Shown here: positions 1 through 8,902 of the stretch, piece after piece
Layout of the letters: each line of letters starts with the position of its first letter
Numbering within the stretch: position 1 is the stretch's first letter
Assembly (NCBI GenBank): GCA_022828125.1
Contig: JAJEJD010000002.1
Span: 18,988-82,987, forward strand
Source: a bacterium
GTDB lineage: Bacteria; UBA8248
Reading direction: 5' to 3'
Length of the DNA: 64,000 nt
Translations under genes and position numbers: made by a program
The notes under the pieces: generated by a model
The model's database searches: none
Seen by the model: only the letters and a program-made list of their open reading frames with translations
What the model was told of the DNA's origin: nothing

Positions 1-29
1 CAAATCGTTCGTCAAAGATATTCTGGCCA

Positions 30-1916
30 TCAGCCTGTCTCCGCCTCATCGTTTCTCCACAATTCGGAATCGGGGGATGAGAAAATATCCACCCATTCCG
101 CACGCCAGTTCGTGTTGCTCCTGTAGTAGCGATGCGCAAACTCGGCGACGGCTTCCCGCGTGCGCTCCTCCTCCCACCACGAATCGACGTCGGGCCAGAT
201 GGCGTTCAGGTGTCTCGCCGCTCTCTCGCCGGAGGAATGATGAACGCTCACACTTGAGAGTTTTCTCAAGTAGGGTTTCGCATGATTCGAAACCCGCCAG
301 GCGTTTTGATGGCCAAAGAAGAGGGTCGGGATGCCCGCCGCCATCGTGAAGGCCGCGGTCGTGCCCGGACGGTCGAGAACGCAAACGCTACAGTTCGCCA
401 ACGCGGACGAGAGCCTGCTCGGCATGTATCGCGCCAATTTGCCGTGAAGTATTTTTACGTCGGGATATCGCGTTTCGATGTAGACTTGGTCGTACTGATT
501 GTTTCTCCTGCGCATATACGGCCTGTACCACAAGGCGGAACGGGGCCCGTCACCTAAGTGTTCGATGAAACTCGCTTTCTCCCGCATGTAGTGAGCAATG
601 TCTTCGGGAAGGCAGTCCGCCGCCAGCCATTTGAGATAGAGGGTGAGTTCGGAGCTGACCAGAATGATGGATGAACTCCGCTTCTTGCTCCGCCTCATCT
701 TGGAGAGAAAAGGGGAGGAAGCCGGCGCGGCGCTTACCCGATAATCGGATTGGCGCTTCCATCCCCACGATAGGAACCGATCGGCCGTCTCATACTCGGT
801 GAGATAATGCCAGGGCGCCGATTCGATGATGCCGTAGTTTCCTCCATGTTGATTGATGACCAGCCTGACGGGGCGTTTTTCGAGGAGAGCGGCCACGTAA
901 AAATTCGACTGATCGTCGTTGCCCAGATGGCCATAGGCGATGGTGTCCGTCCAGGGCGCCGTCGCCTTCACCTTGAGCAGGGCTTTTTTCTCGTTTTTCA
1001 AGTAATGTTCCGTGAATACCCTCGGTATCGTTTCCAAAACGAGTTCATCCAGAACATTCAGGAAAATCCCGGCTTCCTCGGTCGCGATGCGTTGAATCGA
1101 TTGGAGTTCTCCAACTACGTCTCCCCTGGTGAGTTGCGCATTTCCCGCGTCAAGCGTCTTCTGAAACGCTCTCGCGGCCTCCCTCCAGCGTCTTCTGCCT
1201 CGAAACACCATGCGTAAGGATATATAAGCGGCATCCAGCGGACTTAAGCCGTGTACTTTGTGAAACTGCACGTATCCCAAGTTTGAGGAGAGGATACTGG
1301 CCCAGCGATACACCTCCATTTTTCTTTGTACTTTTTCGAAAACGGCGTAGTTTTCTGCTGTAGAAGCGCCCGGGGAGGGGTTCAAAGAAAAATATGAATC
1401 TTCCGGGGCCGGCGCGCCCTCTCGGAATACCCAATCGTGGGGACGGAATGCACGGATGAACCTGCTGAAGATCAGCCGGTTCAGCGAGTCGTCAATCATC
1501 ATCTGGTTGAAATGAGGCGTCGTGATGGCCGAGAGGGTCTCATCGTTCGGTGCGAGATGCACCAGGTACGGAATGGCAGCCCGCACGCGATTTCTTACGC
1601 GCAAAAACCGCTCGAATGCACACATGACCAGATTGACGAGCCACGGCATCAGTAATATGCGCCAGTAGCGATTCGAATAAGAGCACCCGTGCCTTTCGTT
1701 TTGCCGGGTGCTCAGTCTGAAAAGATAGTATTCACAAACCTTCTCCAGGCTCCTGGAGACGGAGTGAACATCCTCGCTTCGGAGTGGAGACTCAATTCCG
1801 TATTTTCGCCATTCCCACCCGAAAAACTGGGACTCCGAAAGCGACCAGGGTCCCAGATGCTCGGCCTGTCGCTCATCCGGTATGGAATCGATCTTCGTAA
1901 GAATGAGTCGTTTCAT
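30..1916 (-). CDS. LIC12162-family putative transferase
   Basis: Complete frame of about 628 residues ending in TGA at 30-32. It resembles the LIC12162 family of putative transferases, found with surface-polysaccharide genes in Leptospira and other bacteria; the substrate is unknown. Visible features are the KRLILTKIDSI opening followed by LGPW, a central NQHGGNYG segment (about residue 360), and a C-terminal DRPGTTAAFTMAAGIPT segment that looks like the nucleotide-sugar side of a GT-B-like fold. ATG at 1916 is chosen because the family opening begins there; a GTG 21 bases upstream (1937) is also possible. It stands alone downstream of tRNA-Glu, with no other polysaccharide-assembly gene beside it. 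The family call is fairly firm; the transferase role is only inferred. Confidence 0.7.
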   Translation of the reverse strand: MKRLILTKIDSIPDERQAEHLGPWSLSESQFFGWEWRKYGIESPLRSEDVHSVSRSLEKVCEYYLFRLSTRQNERHGCSYSNRYWRILLMPWLVNLVMCAFERFLRVRNRVRAAIPYLVHLAPNDETLSAITTPHFNQMMIDDSLNRLIFSRFIRAFRPHDWVFREGAPAPEDSYFSLNPSPGASTAENYAVFEKVQRKMEVYRWASILSSNLGYVQFHKVHGLSPLDAAYISLRMVFRGRRRWREAARAFQKTLDAGNAQLTRGDVVGELQSIQRIATEEAGIFLNVLDELVLETIPRVFTEHYLKNEKKALLKVKATAPWTDTIAYGHLGNDDQSNFYVAALLEKRPVRLVINQHGGNYGIIESAPWHYLTEYETADRFLSWGWKRQSDYRVSAAPASSPFLSKMRRSKKRSSSIILVSSELTLYLKWLAADCLPEDIAHYMREKASFIEHLGDGPRSALWYRPYMRRRNNQYDQVYIETRYPDVKILHGKLARYMPSRLSSALANCSVCVLDRPGTTAAFTMAAGIPTLFFGHQNAWRVSNHAKPYLRKLSSVSVHHSSGERAARHLNAIWPDVDSWWEEERTREAVAEFAHRYYRSNTNWRAEWVDIFSSPDSELWRNDEAETG

Positions 1917-2061
1917 GCGTCGGGCACTTTTTCTCACGCCTCATGACATAGACATAAGGCGTGAACGGAGTTACGGCGCTGATGGCCGTCCCCCCAAGGC
2001 GCGCGTTGTTACACCCTCGCGCCGCCCGACTTGACGGGAAAGAAATCTCGATATTCAGGCA

Positions 2062-2139
2062 TGGCGTCCCCAAGGGGATTCGAACCCCTGTTGCCGGCGT
2101 GAAAGGCCGGTGTCCTGGGCCAGGCTAGACGATGGGGAC
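2062..2139 (-). tRNA. tRNA-Glu (anticodon TTC), CCA encoded
   Basis: Read on the minus strand, GTCCCCA (acceptor 5' side, 2133-2139) pairs with TGGGGAC (2066-2072). The anticodon stem CCGGC/GCCGG encloses the loop CTTTCAC, giving anticodon TTC, which reads Glu codons. The T arm contains GGTTCGAATCC and the encoded CCA occupies 2062-2064. All cloverleaf arms are present. It lies between the LIC12162-type gene and the DMT transporter gene. Confidence 0.95.
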
Positions 2140-2238
2140 AAGCTAATCAACCATGATGCCCGGGACGGGAAACCCCGAACCATCAAGGGGTGGATTTATA
2201 CTGGTTTTCAGGCCGGAAGTCCATCCTGTTCCACTGTT

Positions 2239-3108
2239 TCAAACGCGCAAGACGACGAGTATCACCCCGCTCACGGTGAGCGTCGCGCCCGCGGGCACGC
2301 GCCATGTGATGAATTCGGCTCGCCTGAGAAAGACCACGCTGAAAAGCACGGTGAACAAAGGGCTGATCTGAACGAGCGGCACCACCCTGAAAACCTGGCT
2401 CACCTGCAATGCGGAGGTGAAGAGAAAAATTCCCATCCCCGCCGCAATCCCACCCAGCAGATATGGCCAAAACGCTTGTTTCACGTCTCCCGCCTCCTCT
2501 TCGCGCAAGGCGTAACAGGTGTATGCGCCCACCAGGACGAGAGCAGCAGAGGCACCTACCATCGAAGCGGGAAGTGCGCTCGAAAAGGCAACCAGCCCCT
2601 TCTTCCAGGACATGGCTCCAAACCCCGAAATGATAGCTGCGATCAGGGGCCAACGGGCATCCCACCGGCTCCATCGCCCTTGCGTCTTTCCCGATACGAG
2701 CAACACGATGCCGCCAACCACGAACACAATACCTGCCAGATGATACCAAGCCGGGTCCTCTCCCAGAAAAACAAGTGCGAAAAGAGCGGCGAATATAGGA
2801 GACATACCCTTTATCGGCGCCGCGCGCGCTACGCCAATCCGGTGGATACCAATCAGGAAGAAAATGAGGAAAAGACCCGGATTGCACAGGCCGCCAATCA
2901 CCACCCACAGATAATGCGCACCCATTTCCGGGAACGGAGGACCCAAGAGAAAAATCAACGGAGCGAAGAAGAGCAACTCCCCCACCAGCGTGATGGTGGC
3001 GCCCACGAAATGGTTGGCGTACTGCAAGCCCTTGCGAGCGAAGATATCCGCACAGGTGAAAGAGAGCGCCGCGCTCAGAGCGAGAAAAACAAACGGCTCG
3101 ATCAACAA
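2239..3108 (-). CDS. EamA/DMT-superfamily transporter
   Basis: 289 residues, nearly all hydrophobic, forming about ten transmembrane helices in two repeats of five. This is the normal size and architecture of EamA (drug/metabolite transporter) permeases of the inner membrane. Each half ends in a typical EamA block: PIFAALFALVFLGEDP in the first repeat and SPLFTVLFSVVFLRRAE in the second. The start is a TTG with a GGAG about nine bases upstream. It follows the M20 amidohydrolase gene by 66 bases in the same direction, so co-transcription and export or uptake of a related metabolite are possible. The substrate cannot be told from sequence. Confidence 0.85.
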   Translation of the reverse strand: MLIEPFVFLALSAALSFTCADIFARKGLQYANHFVGATITLVGELLFFAPLIFLLGPPFPEMGAHYLWVVIGGLCNPGLFLIFFLIGIHRIGVARAAPIKGMSPIFAALFALVFLGEDPAWYHLAGIVFVVGGIVLLVSGKTQGRWSRWDARWPLIAAIISGFGAMSWKKGLVAFSSALPASMVGASAALVLVGAYTCYALREEEAGDVKQAFWPYLLGGIAAGMGIFLFTSALQVSQVFRVVPLVQISPLFTVLFSVVFLRRAEFITWRVPAGATLTVSGVILVVLRV

Positions 3109-3174
3109 GGCGGGAGTCTCCGCGCGAAAATCGACGACCTCAAAGATACCCTCACTCAGAGGAGTCCTGAAAAT

Positions 3175-4395
3175 CTAGGCGAGGTATTTTTCCGAATTTC
3201 CCAGGAACTCGACTACAGCTTGAGCGTAGACGCTCACGCCTACCGGCAAAGCGTCCTCATCCAGGTCGAACAGATCGGAATGCAACCCGTGAACGAATCC
3301 TTTTTCCGGGTTCGATATGCCCACGCGAAACAAGGCGCCGGGCCGTTTCTCCGCCATATAGGAAAAATCCTCGGCCCCCATGGAAATCGGCATTTCCTCC
3401 ACGTTCTCCGCGCCGAGAACCTGAACGCCCGCACTTTCGACGAGTGCAGCGGCGGCCTCGTGGTTTACCAGAACGGGATACCCCGGCGTTATCTCAAGAT
3501 CGATTTCCACGTCGAAGGCTTCCGCCACGCCGCGCGCCACGGCCCGTACGCGCTCGGCCAATTTGTCTCTGACCTTCGGATCATGCGTTCGGATAGTGCC
3601 TTTTATCCTCGCATCACGCGGCATGATGTTGAAAGCAACGCCGGACTCGAAAGTAGTGATGGAGAGGACAGCGGCCTCTAAAGGACCAACGTTTCTGCTC
3701 ACGATGCTTTGAAGCGCAGTCACCAGATGGCAGGCGGCCAACAGGGCGTCTTTGGATTTATGGGGATACGCCGCGTGCGAGCTTTCGCCTCTCACGTGAA
3801 TCTGGAGCCTGTCGCCCGCCGCCAGCGAAGGCCCTGACCTCTTGCCGATGCGGCCCGCAGGCATATCGGGCCACACGTGCGCGGCAATAAGGAGATCCAC
3901 CCGCGGTTCTTCCAGAACGCCTTCTTCCACCATTCTCTTGCCGCCGGCCTTGCCCTCCTCCGCCGGCTGAAAGATGAATTTGACGTTGCCCCCTAAATCA
4001 TCGAGCCAGTTTTTGTTCTCGGAAAGCAGGCGAGCCGCGCCCAGCAGCATGCTCACATGGGCGTCGTGACCGCAGGCGTGCATTTTCCCCGGCCGGCGGC
4101 TCTTGTAGGGCACGTCGTTGGACTCATCGATGGAGAGCGCATCCATATCCGCGCGTATGCCAATTGTGGGGCCGGGGCGCCCTGTCTCGAGCAGGCCGAC
4201 TACTCCCGTTTCCGCGATGCCGGCATGCACATCGAGGCCGAAACTCTCGAGGTTCTCCACGATGAGGCGGGAGGTTTCATGCTCCTCATAGCCGAGCTCG
4301 GGGTTCATGTGAATGGCGCGCCTGGTCTCTGAAAGCCACGGCAGCAGCGCCAGTGAGGCATCCCGTATCGATCGAGACGTGTCGGCAGACTTCAT
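3175..4395 (-). CDS. M20-family metal-dependent amidohydrolase
   Basis: 406 residues, the normal length for M20D N-acyl-amino-acid amidohydrolases (hippurate hydrolase / IAA-amino acid hydrolase type), which cleave amide bonds with a binuclear metal site. The signature HACGHDAHVSMLLGAA (about residue 105) supplies metal ligands, PAEEGKAGGKRMVEEG contains the catalytic and ligand acidic pair, and a late MGAEDFSYM segment completes the site. A central dimerisation (lid) domain interrupts the catalytic domain as usual. No signal peptide is seen, so it is cytoplasmic. It is followed by the DMT transporter and preceded by a 258-bp gap. The exact substrate is unknown. Confidence 0.9.
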   Translation of the reverse strand: MKSADTSRSIRDASLALLPWLSETRRAIHMNPELGYEEHETSRLIVENLESFGLDVHAGIAETGVVGLLETGRPGPTIGIRADMDALSIDESNDVPYKSRRPGKMHACGHDAHVSMLLGAARLLSENKNWLDDLGGNVKFIFQPAEEGKAGGKRMVEEGVLEEPRVDLLIAAHVWPDMPAGRIGKRSGPSLAAGDRLQIHVRGESSHAAYPHKSKDALLAACHLVTALQSIVSRNVGPLEAAVLSITTFESGVAFNIMPRDARIKGTIRTHDPKVRDKLAERVRAVARGVAEAFDVEIDLEITPGYPVLVNHEAAAALVESAGVQVLGAENVEEMPISMGAEDFSYMAEKRPGALFRVGISNPEKGFVHGLHSDLFDLDEDALPVGVSVYAQAVVEFLGNSEKYLA

Positions 4396-4653
4396 CGATT
4401 CGTTTTCCTCATCACCTTGATGTCCTCGCTGAAGTAAATCCGCAAGGGTTCGCTAGACACTCGGGTAATTTGTTCAATGAAGGGTAAATATCACAAACAA
4501 TGGTGATAAACCAATCCGTCGTCCGAACCTGCGCTTATGGGTCTGGGCGGCTATTTCGTTCAGGCATGAATGCTTTGTTCTGCCGCGGGTTTGATAAAGT
4601 AGTAACACCACAAATTAAAAAACGCACACGGATCTATCACCCACACCAGGCCA

Positions 4654-6330
4654 TCAAAAATCATCCACAGAGAATTCTGGCTGCTCACGCAATATCGCCT
4701 TGATGTCCTCTCGCTTGTGTTTGCGCGTGGTGGTTTTGGGCAACTCCTCTTCAGGCCAGAGGAAAAACCCGGCCACCCTCTTGTAATCCGCGAGATGCGC
4801 GCTCAGCCGTTTGAGTTCGGAATCGGCCAGGGCAGTGCGCTTTTCGTCTTCTTCGGGCAAATCGGCTTCGGGGTCGAGCACCACGACGGCGAACACCTCC
4901 TCGCCGCCGCGGGATGTTTTGCGCCCGATGACACATACGTCCTGAATCCACTCGCTCTCGAGAAGCTGCTCTTCCACCTCTTCCGGGTAAATATTTTTCC
5001 CCGCCTCGGAGACGATGACGTTCTTGGAGCGACCGCAAATCGTGAGGTAACCGTCCGCGCCCAGGCGGCCGATGTCTCCGGTATGGAACCATCCATCCCG
5101 CAGGACCTCCGCCGTGAGTTCGGGGTTCTCGAAGTAGCCCTGCATCACGTTCGGGCCGCGTATGAGAATTTCACCCTCTCCCTCGTCCCCACCCTCTACA
5201 GGTTCGATCCGCGCCTCCACCCCCGGAATCGGCGGGCCGACGGTTCCGATTCTGTTCGGCGCTCCCGGTGGATTCGCATGGGTGACGGGGGAGGTTTCCG
5301 TCAAGCCATACCCCTGGAGTACCTCGATCCCCAGAATAAGCAAATCACGAGCGATTTTGGGGTCGAGCGCCGCTCCCCCGCTCGCGAAATAGCGCAGATT
5401 CGGGCCGAGATTCTTCTTGACCTGGGAAAACAGAAGATGCCCGACGCGAAGGCCCATGGACAAGCAAACACCGGAAATCCCGAAAAGCATATTGAAGACG
5501 AGTTTCTTCGCCCCACTCAGCGAATCCACGTTCGAAATGATTCGTTTGTGGATGAGCCGCGCCAGCGCAGGCACCATCAGGCAGATGGTGATGCCTTCGT
5601 TTTGCATGGCCTCCACGAGGAGGCGAGGGTTCAACGATGAGAGGTAATGCACACGGGCGCCGGCCGCAAGCGGTATCAGAAAACCGCCCGTACTCTCGAA
5701 CATGTGATGAAGCGGCAGAATCGATAGAAAAACATCGTCCTCCCCGGCAAAGAAAGGTTCAAGTACGGCGCACACGTTGGATGTGATGTTCCCGTGAGAG
5801 AGCATCACGCCCTTGGGCGTTCCCGTCGTTCCCGATGAAAACGACACCAGCGCAAGATCGCCCGGGCCGCGTTCCGCGCCCGGCAGCGCATCCAGTGAAG
5901 AGACAGGGTCAACTTCTCTCTCTACATCGATTCGCAACACCGCGCAATTCGATGCGAGGCCATCCACCAGCGCACTGGCGCGTTCTTGTTCGCTGGCGTC
6001 CGTAAACAGGCATACGGGTCTTGCCTTCTCCAGTATGTTCGCGAGTTCTCCTTCCCTTAGATTCACGTCAAGAGGCACGAGAACGCCGCCGGCGAGCAGC
6101 GCGCCGAAATACCCCACCCCCCATTCGGGTTGATTCGGCGCCAGCAGGGCGACGAAATCGCCAGGTTTCACGCCCGCATCCATTAACTCGCGCGCCAGGG
6201 CAGCTGCCTTTCCGCACAACTGCCTTCTCGTGAGCCTCACCCGGCCGCGTCCTTCTACATCGCCTTCCAGGGCAATCGAATCGGGAAATTTCGCGGTTGT
6301 CTCTTTCAGGAGCTCAATCAGCGTATCCAT
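4654..6330 (-). CDS. long-chain fatty acid--CoA ligase (AMP-forming)
   Basis: 558 residues with the full adenylate-forming set. A P-loop-like FSSGTTGTPKGVMLSHGN lies at about residue 170, GYGLTETSPV is A5, GWFHTGDIG is A7 and YLTICGRSK is the A8 hinge. The C-terminal lysine region reads PKTTTRKHKRED. It activates a fatty or other carboxylic acid to its acyl-CoA using ATP. The size and the GGFLIPLAAGARVHYL region favour a long-chain substrate (FadD-like). A good GGAGG precedes the ATG. It lies 87 bases downstream of phnE on the same strand and may be read through from that operon, although the functions are not obviously linked. Confidence 0.88.
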   Translation of the reverse strand: MDTLIELLKETTAKFPDSIALEGDVEGRGRVRLTRRQLCGKAAALARELMDAGVKPGDFVALLAPNQPEWGVGYFGALLAGGVLVPLDVNLREGELANILEKARPVCLFTDASEQERASALVDGLASNCAVLRIDVEREVDPVSSLDALPGAERGPGDLALVSFSSGTTGTPKGVMLSHGNITSNVCAVLEPFFAGEDDVFLSILPLHHMFESTGGFLIPLAAGARVHYLSSLNPRLLVEAMQNEGITICLMVPALARLIHKRIISNVDSLSGAKKLVFNMLFGISGVCLSMGLRVGHLLFSQVKKNLGPNLRYFASGGAALDPKIARDLLILGIEVLQGYGLTETSPVTHANPPGAPNRIGTVGPPIPGVEARIEPVEGGDEGEGEILIRGPNVMQGYFENPELTAEVLRDGWFHTGDIGRLGADGYLTICGRSKNVIVSEAGKNIYPEEVEEQLLESEWIQDVCVIGRKTSRGGEEVFAVVVLDPEADLPEEDEKRTALADSELKRLSAHLADYKRVAGFFLWPEEELPKTTTRKHKREDIKAILREQPEFSVDDF

Positions 6331-6417
6331 ACCAGTTCCTCCTGCTTCGGCCCGGCCGAAAGCTTCCGACAGGCAGAGCGGGGTTTACCACCACTCGACT
6401 CAAGCAAACGTCCCGGG

Positions 6418-7209
6418 CTAAATCAACCGTTTCCTGACCTGCCAGGCGGCGAACTCTCCCGCGAAAACCAGGGCGATAATCGCCAACACCAGCACGCCTG
6501 ATTTTTGCCACTGAAACTGCTTCACGTATAAAAACACATAAAACCCCAGCCCCCCCGCGCCGACGAGACCCAGAATTGTGGAATCGCGAAGGTTCATCTC
6601 GAAACGTATGGCCAGATGCGCGACCATCTGCGGCAAAACCTGGGGAATGAGGCCGTGTTGAATGATCTGAAGGGAAGAGGCGCCCGTACCCTGCAATGCA
6701 AGCAGGGGTTTCGGGTCGGTCGCCTCGATTTCCTCCGCCACGAACCGGCCGAGCACTCCGACGGAGTGCACCGCCAGCGCCAACACGCCGGGAAAAGGTC
6801 CGAGCCCCACGGCGGAGACGAACAACAACGCGAGGAGCAGCAGGGGAATGGAGCGGACGAATGCCATGAACGCCTTGATGGGCAGGTGCACCCAGATAGG
6901 CGTCCAGTTCGACGCCGCAAGCACGCCCAGAGGATAGGCGAACAACGCGCCCAGAAAAGTGCCCGCAATGGTGGTTTGCAGCGTTTCGATAGCCGAGGTC
7001 AGCAAAACGTCCCAGACTGACCAATCCGGCGGCGTCATCCGGCCAAAGAAGTGAAAGAGTTGGGGAATCCCGCGCCAGAATTGCCCGGGTGAAAACTCAG
7101 AACCCTGAAAAGACCAGAATAAGAGTGCGCTAACCGCCAGGAAGAGGCTGGCCTTGCCAGCCATACGGCCAGGTGAAAGCGCTTCTGCTTGCTCTCGTTC
7201 CGTTGCCAT
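6418..7209 (-). CDS. phnE: PhnE-type ABC transporter permease
   Basis: 263 residues with about six transmembrane helices and the binding-protein-dependent permease signature around EEIEATDPKPLLALQGTGAS (the EAA loop that docks the ATPase). It matches the phosphate/phosphonate permease family PhnE. The ATG at 7209 has GGAG six bases upstream, so the start is well supported even though it makes the gene overlap the 3' end of phnC by 80 bases. With PhnC and PhnD it would form a complete importer in the inner membrane. The ligand need not be a phosphonate (see the operon finding). Confidence 0.88.
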   Translation of the reverse strand: MATEREQAEALSPGRMAGKASLFLAVSALLFWSFQGSEFSPGQFWRGIPQLFHFFGRMTPPDWSVWDVLLTSAIETLQTTIAGTFLGALFAYPLGVLAASNWTPIWVHLPIKAFMAFVRSIPLLLLALLFVSAVGLGPFPGVLALAVHSVGVLGRFVAEEIEATDPKPLLALQGTGASSLQIIQHGLIPQVLPQMVAHLAIRFEMNLRDSTILGLVGAGGLGFYVFLYVKQFQWQKSGVLVLAIIALVFAGEFAAWQVRKRLI

Positions 7210-7975
7210 TCACGACTCCGTTCGTTCCCATGAACTCGTAGATTTCAGATATCCTATCATTCGAGAGGGAATCCGAAGAACCATCCCACATGATTTTTCC
7301 GTTTTTCATCGCGAGGATTCTATCCGCATATTTCCGCGCAAGCTCGGGAAGGTGGAGACTCATGATGAGCGTGAGTTTATAGGCGTCGCATACTGACACG
7401 AGAAGATCCATGATGTCCTCGGCCAATGCCGGGTCCAGGCTCGAAACGGGTTCGTCTGCCAGCAGAATCGTCGGCTCCTGTGCCAACGCCCGGGCAATGG
7501 CCACGCGCTGCTGCTCCCCGCCAGAGAGTGTGCGGGCGAAACGGCGTTGCTTGTCCTCGAGATGCACCTCGTGAATGGCCTGTGCGCAGATTTGTAAATC
7601 GCGCTGCGAACAGATTCCCAACATGCTTTTCAACAAAGACACATAGCCGAGTCTTCCGTGATAGACGTTTTGCCAAACGGTTTCCCGGCCTATCAAATCG
7701 AAATGCTGATGTATCATGCCGATATGCCGATGGTGGGTTTTCATCTTATGCGTATCCTTGATCGGGAAAACATCACCCATCACGACCACCTTACCTTTCT
7801 GGCAAGGCACATAGCCTTTCAGCATTCTCATGAGAGTCGTCTTGCCGGAACCGCTGTTGCCGATGATAGCCACTCTCTCTCCACGAGAGACCTCGAGATG
7901 CTCGAGAGAAAGAATCGTCCGCCCCTCCATCTCAACGCGTGCATCTTCGATTTGGATGACCACCTCTTTCGACAT
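7130..7975 (-). CDS. phnC: PhnC-type ABC transporter ATP-binding protein
   Basis: 281 residues. Walker A is [18 protein letters not shown] (about residue 35), the signature is [19 protein letters not shown], Walker B is [13 protein letters not shown] and the switch histidine is in [10 protein letters not shown]. It is the ATPase of the PhnCDE-type importer. The Shine-Dalgarno AAAGGAG lies inside the last codons of phnD, with only three bases between the genes. The last ~30 residues (after EFMGTNGV) are a Gly/Asn/Arg-rich tail that overlaps the start of phnE in another frame and is not part of the ATPase fold. Confidence 0.9.
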   Translation of the reverse strand: MSKEVVIQIEDARVEMEGRTILSLEHLEVSRGERVAIIGNSGSGKTTLMRMLKGYVPCQKGKVVVMGDVFPIKDTHKMKTHHRHIGMIHQHFDLIGRETVWQNVYHGRLGYVSLLKSMLGICSQRDLQICAQAIHEVHLEDKQRRFARTLSGGEQQRVAIARALAQEPTILLADEPVSSLDPALAEDIMDLLVSVCDAYKLTLIMSLHLPELARKYADRILAMKNGKIMWDGSSDSLSNDRISEIYEFMGTNGVVNGNGTRASRSAFTWPYGWQGQPLPGG

Positions 7976-7978
7976 TTT

Positions 7979-8902
7979 CTACTCCTTTAGAAAACCATAC
8001 TTACGAGCCATATCGGCAACCGATTTATAACGGCTGTGACCGACCCTGACGTAACCATCCGTTCCGTATAGAGCCCGCAGCAAACCGCGATTCTGGGGCC
8101 GGTTCATCTTCATCATCGCTACGATGAATTTTTCCCTGATTTCAGGGGCCAGCCCTTTGCGCACCACTACATTGTGACTGGGAATTCTGGCCGACTGCTC
8201 AATGGCGACGACTTGATCGCGCTGCTCTGGGCGCAAGAGGTTGAGCGCGTATTGGCTGACGCCGGCGGCGTCGACGAAGCCGCCGACCATCGAGTTGATC
8301 GCCTGCTGATCCCCGCCTGCGAAATAAACTCTCCGGAAAAATCCGCCCTCGGGCTTTTCCAGTCCCCCATTCACCAGACCAGTGCGAATAAAAATATCAT
8401 GGGGGTACATGAACCCCGAACTCGAAATGGGGTCGACATAGGCAATAGTCTTTCCCTTGAGATCGGATAATTTCTTGATGCCGCTTTCCTTGCGAACAAA
8501 AATCCTCGAATAGTAGTAGGGCTTTCCGTCGTATATTTCCCCGAGTACCGCCTCGACTCCCGAATACTTGTTTGCCAGGACATAGGGCAGCGGAGACATG
8601 AAGCTTACGTCCGCCTTTTTCGAGATCATGGCCTCTACGGCGGCTGAATAATTCAATGTGATGAAATAGCGGACTTTCCGCCCCATCTCTTTTTCCAGGA
8701 AATTCATCGCCGGCTTCACGTTGCTGATGAGTTTCTCGGGATTCTCGAGTGGAATGAACGCGACCCGAAGCTCCTTATCGCCCGCGTGAACGGGAACCGA
8801 AGCGAACAAGAGCGCGGAGAAAACGAGGAGAACCACCACTGGTAGAAACACCCCCGGCGCTTTCGGCGATAATACTCGGATGAAACGCATGACTCTGCTC
8901 AT
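7979..8902 (-). CDS. phnD: PhnD-type phosphate/phosphite/phosphonate-family substrate-binding protein
   Basis: 307 residues. A basic start and hydrophobic stretch ending in SVPVHAG give a signal peptide of about 40 residues, so the protein is periplasmic. The mature part is the PhnD family fold: LRVAFIPLENPEKLISNVKPA, ADVSFMSPLPYVLAN and KTIAYVDPISSSGFMYP are the typical ligand-pocket blocks. Its ATG overlaps the stop of the upstream peroxidase-like gene by four bases (ATGA), so the two are translationally coupled. The family covers phosphonate, phosphite and other oxyanion binders, so the ligand is not settled by homology. Confidence 0.88.
   Translation of the reverse strand: MSRVMRFIRVLSPKAPGVFLPVVVLLVFSALLFASVPVHAGDKELRVAFIPLENPEKLISNVKPAMNFLEKEMGRKVRYFITLNYSAAVEAMISKKADVSFMSPLPYVLANKYSGVEAVLGEIYDGKPYYYSRIFVRKESGIKKLSDLKGKTIAYVDPISSSGFMYPHDIFIRTGLVNGGLEKPEGGFFRRVYFAGGDQQAINSMVGGFVDAAGVSQYALNLLRPEQRDQVVAIEQSARIPSHNVVVRKGLAPEIREKFIVAMMKMNRPQNRGLLRALYGTDGYVRVGHSRYKSVADMARKYGFLKE

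Noticed and set aside
2110..3681. 523-codon plus-strand open frame
   Set aside because: It runs antisense to tRNA-Glu, the DMT transporter and the amidohydrolase, whose products have clear family motifs; the translation is low-complexity Arg/His/Gln-rich and typical of a high-GC shadow.
6418..8902. Phosphonate utilisation operon in the strict sense
   Set aside because: Importer genes are present but no C-P lyase, phosphonatase or phosphite dehydrogenase gene is within the window, so the substrate is left open.
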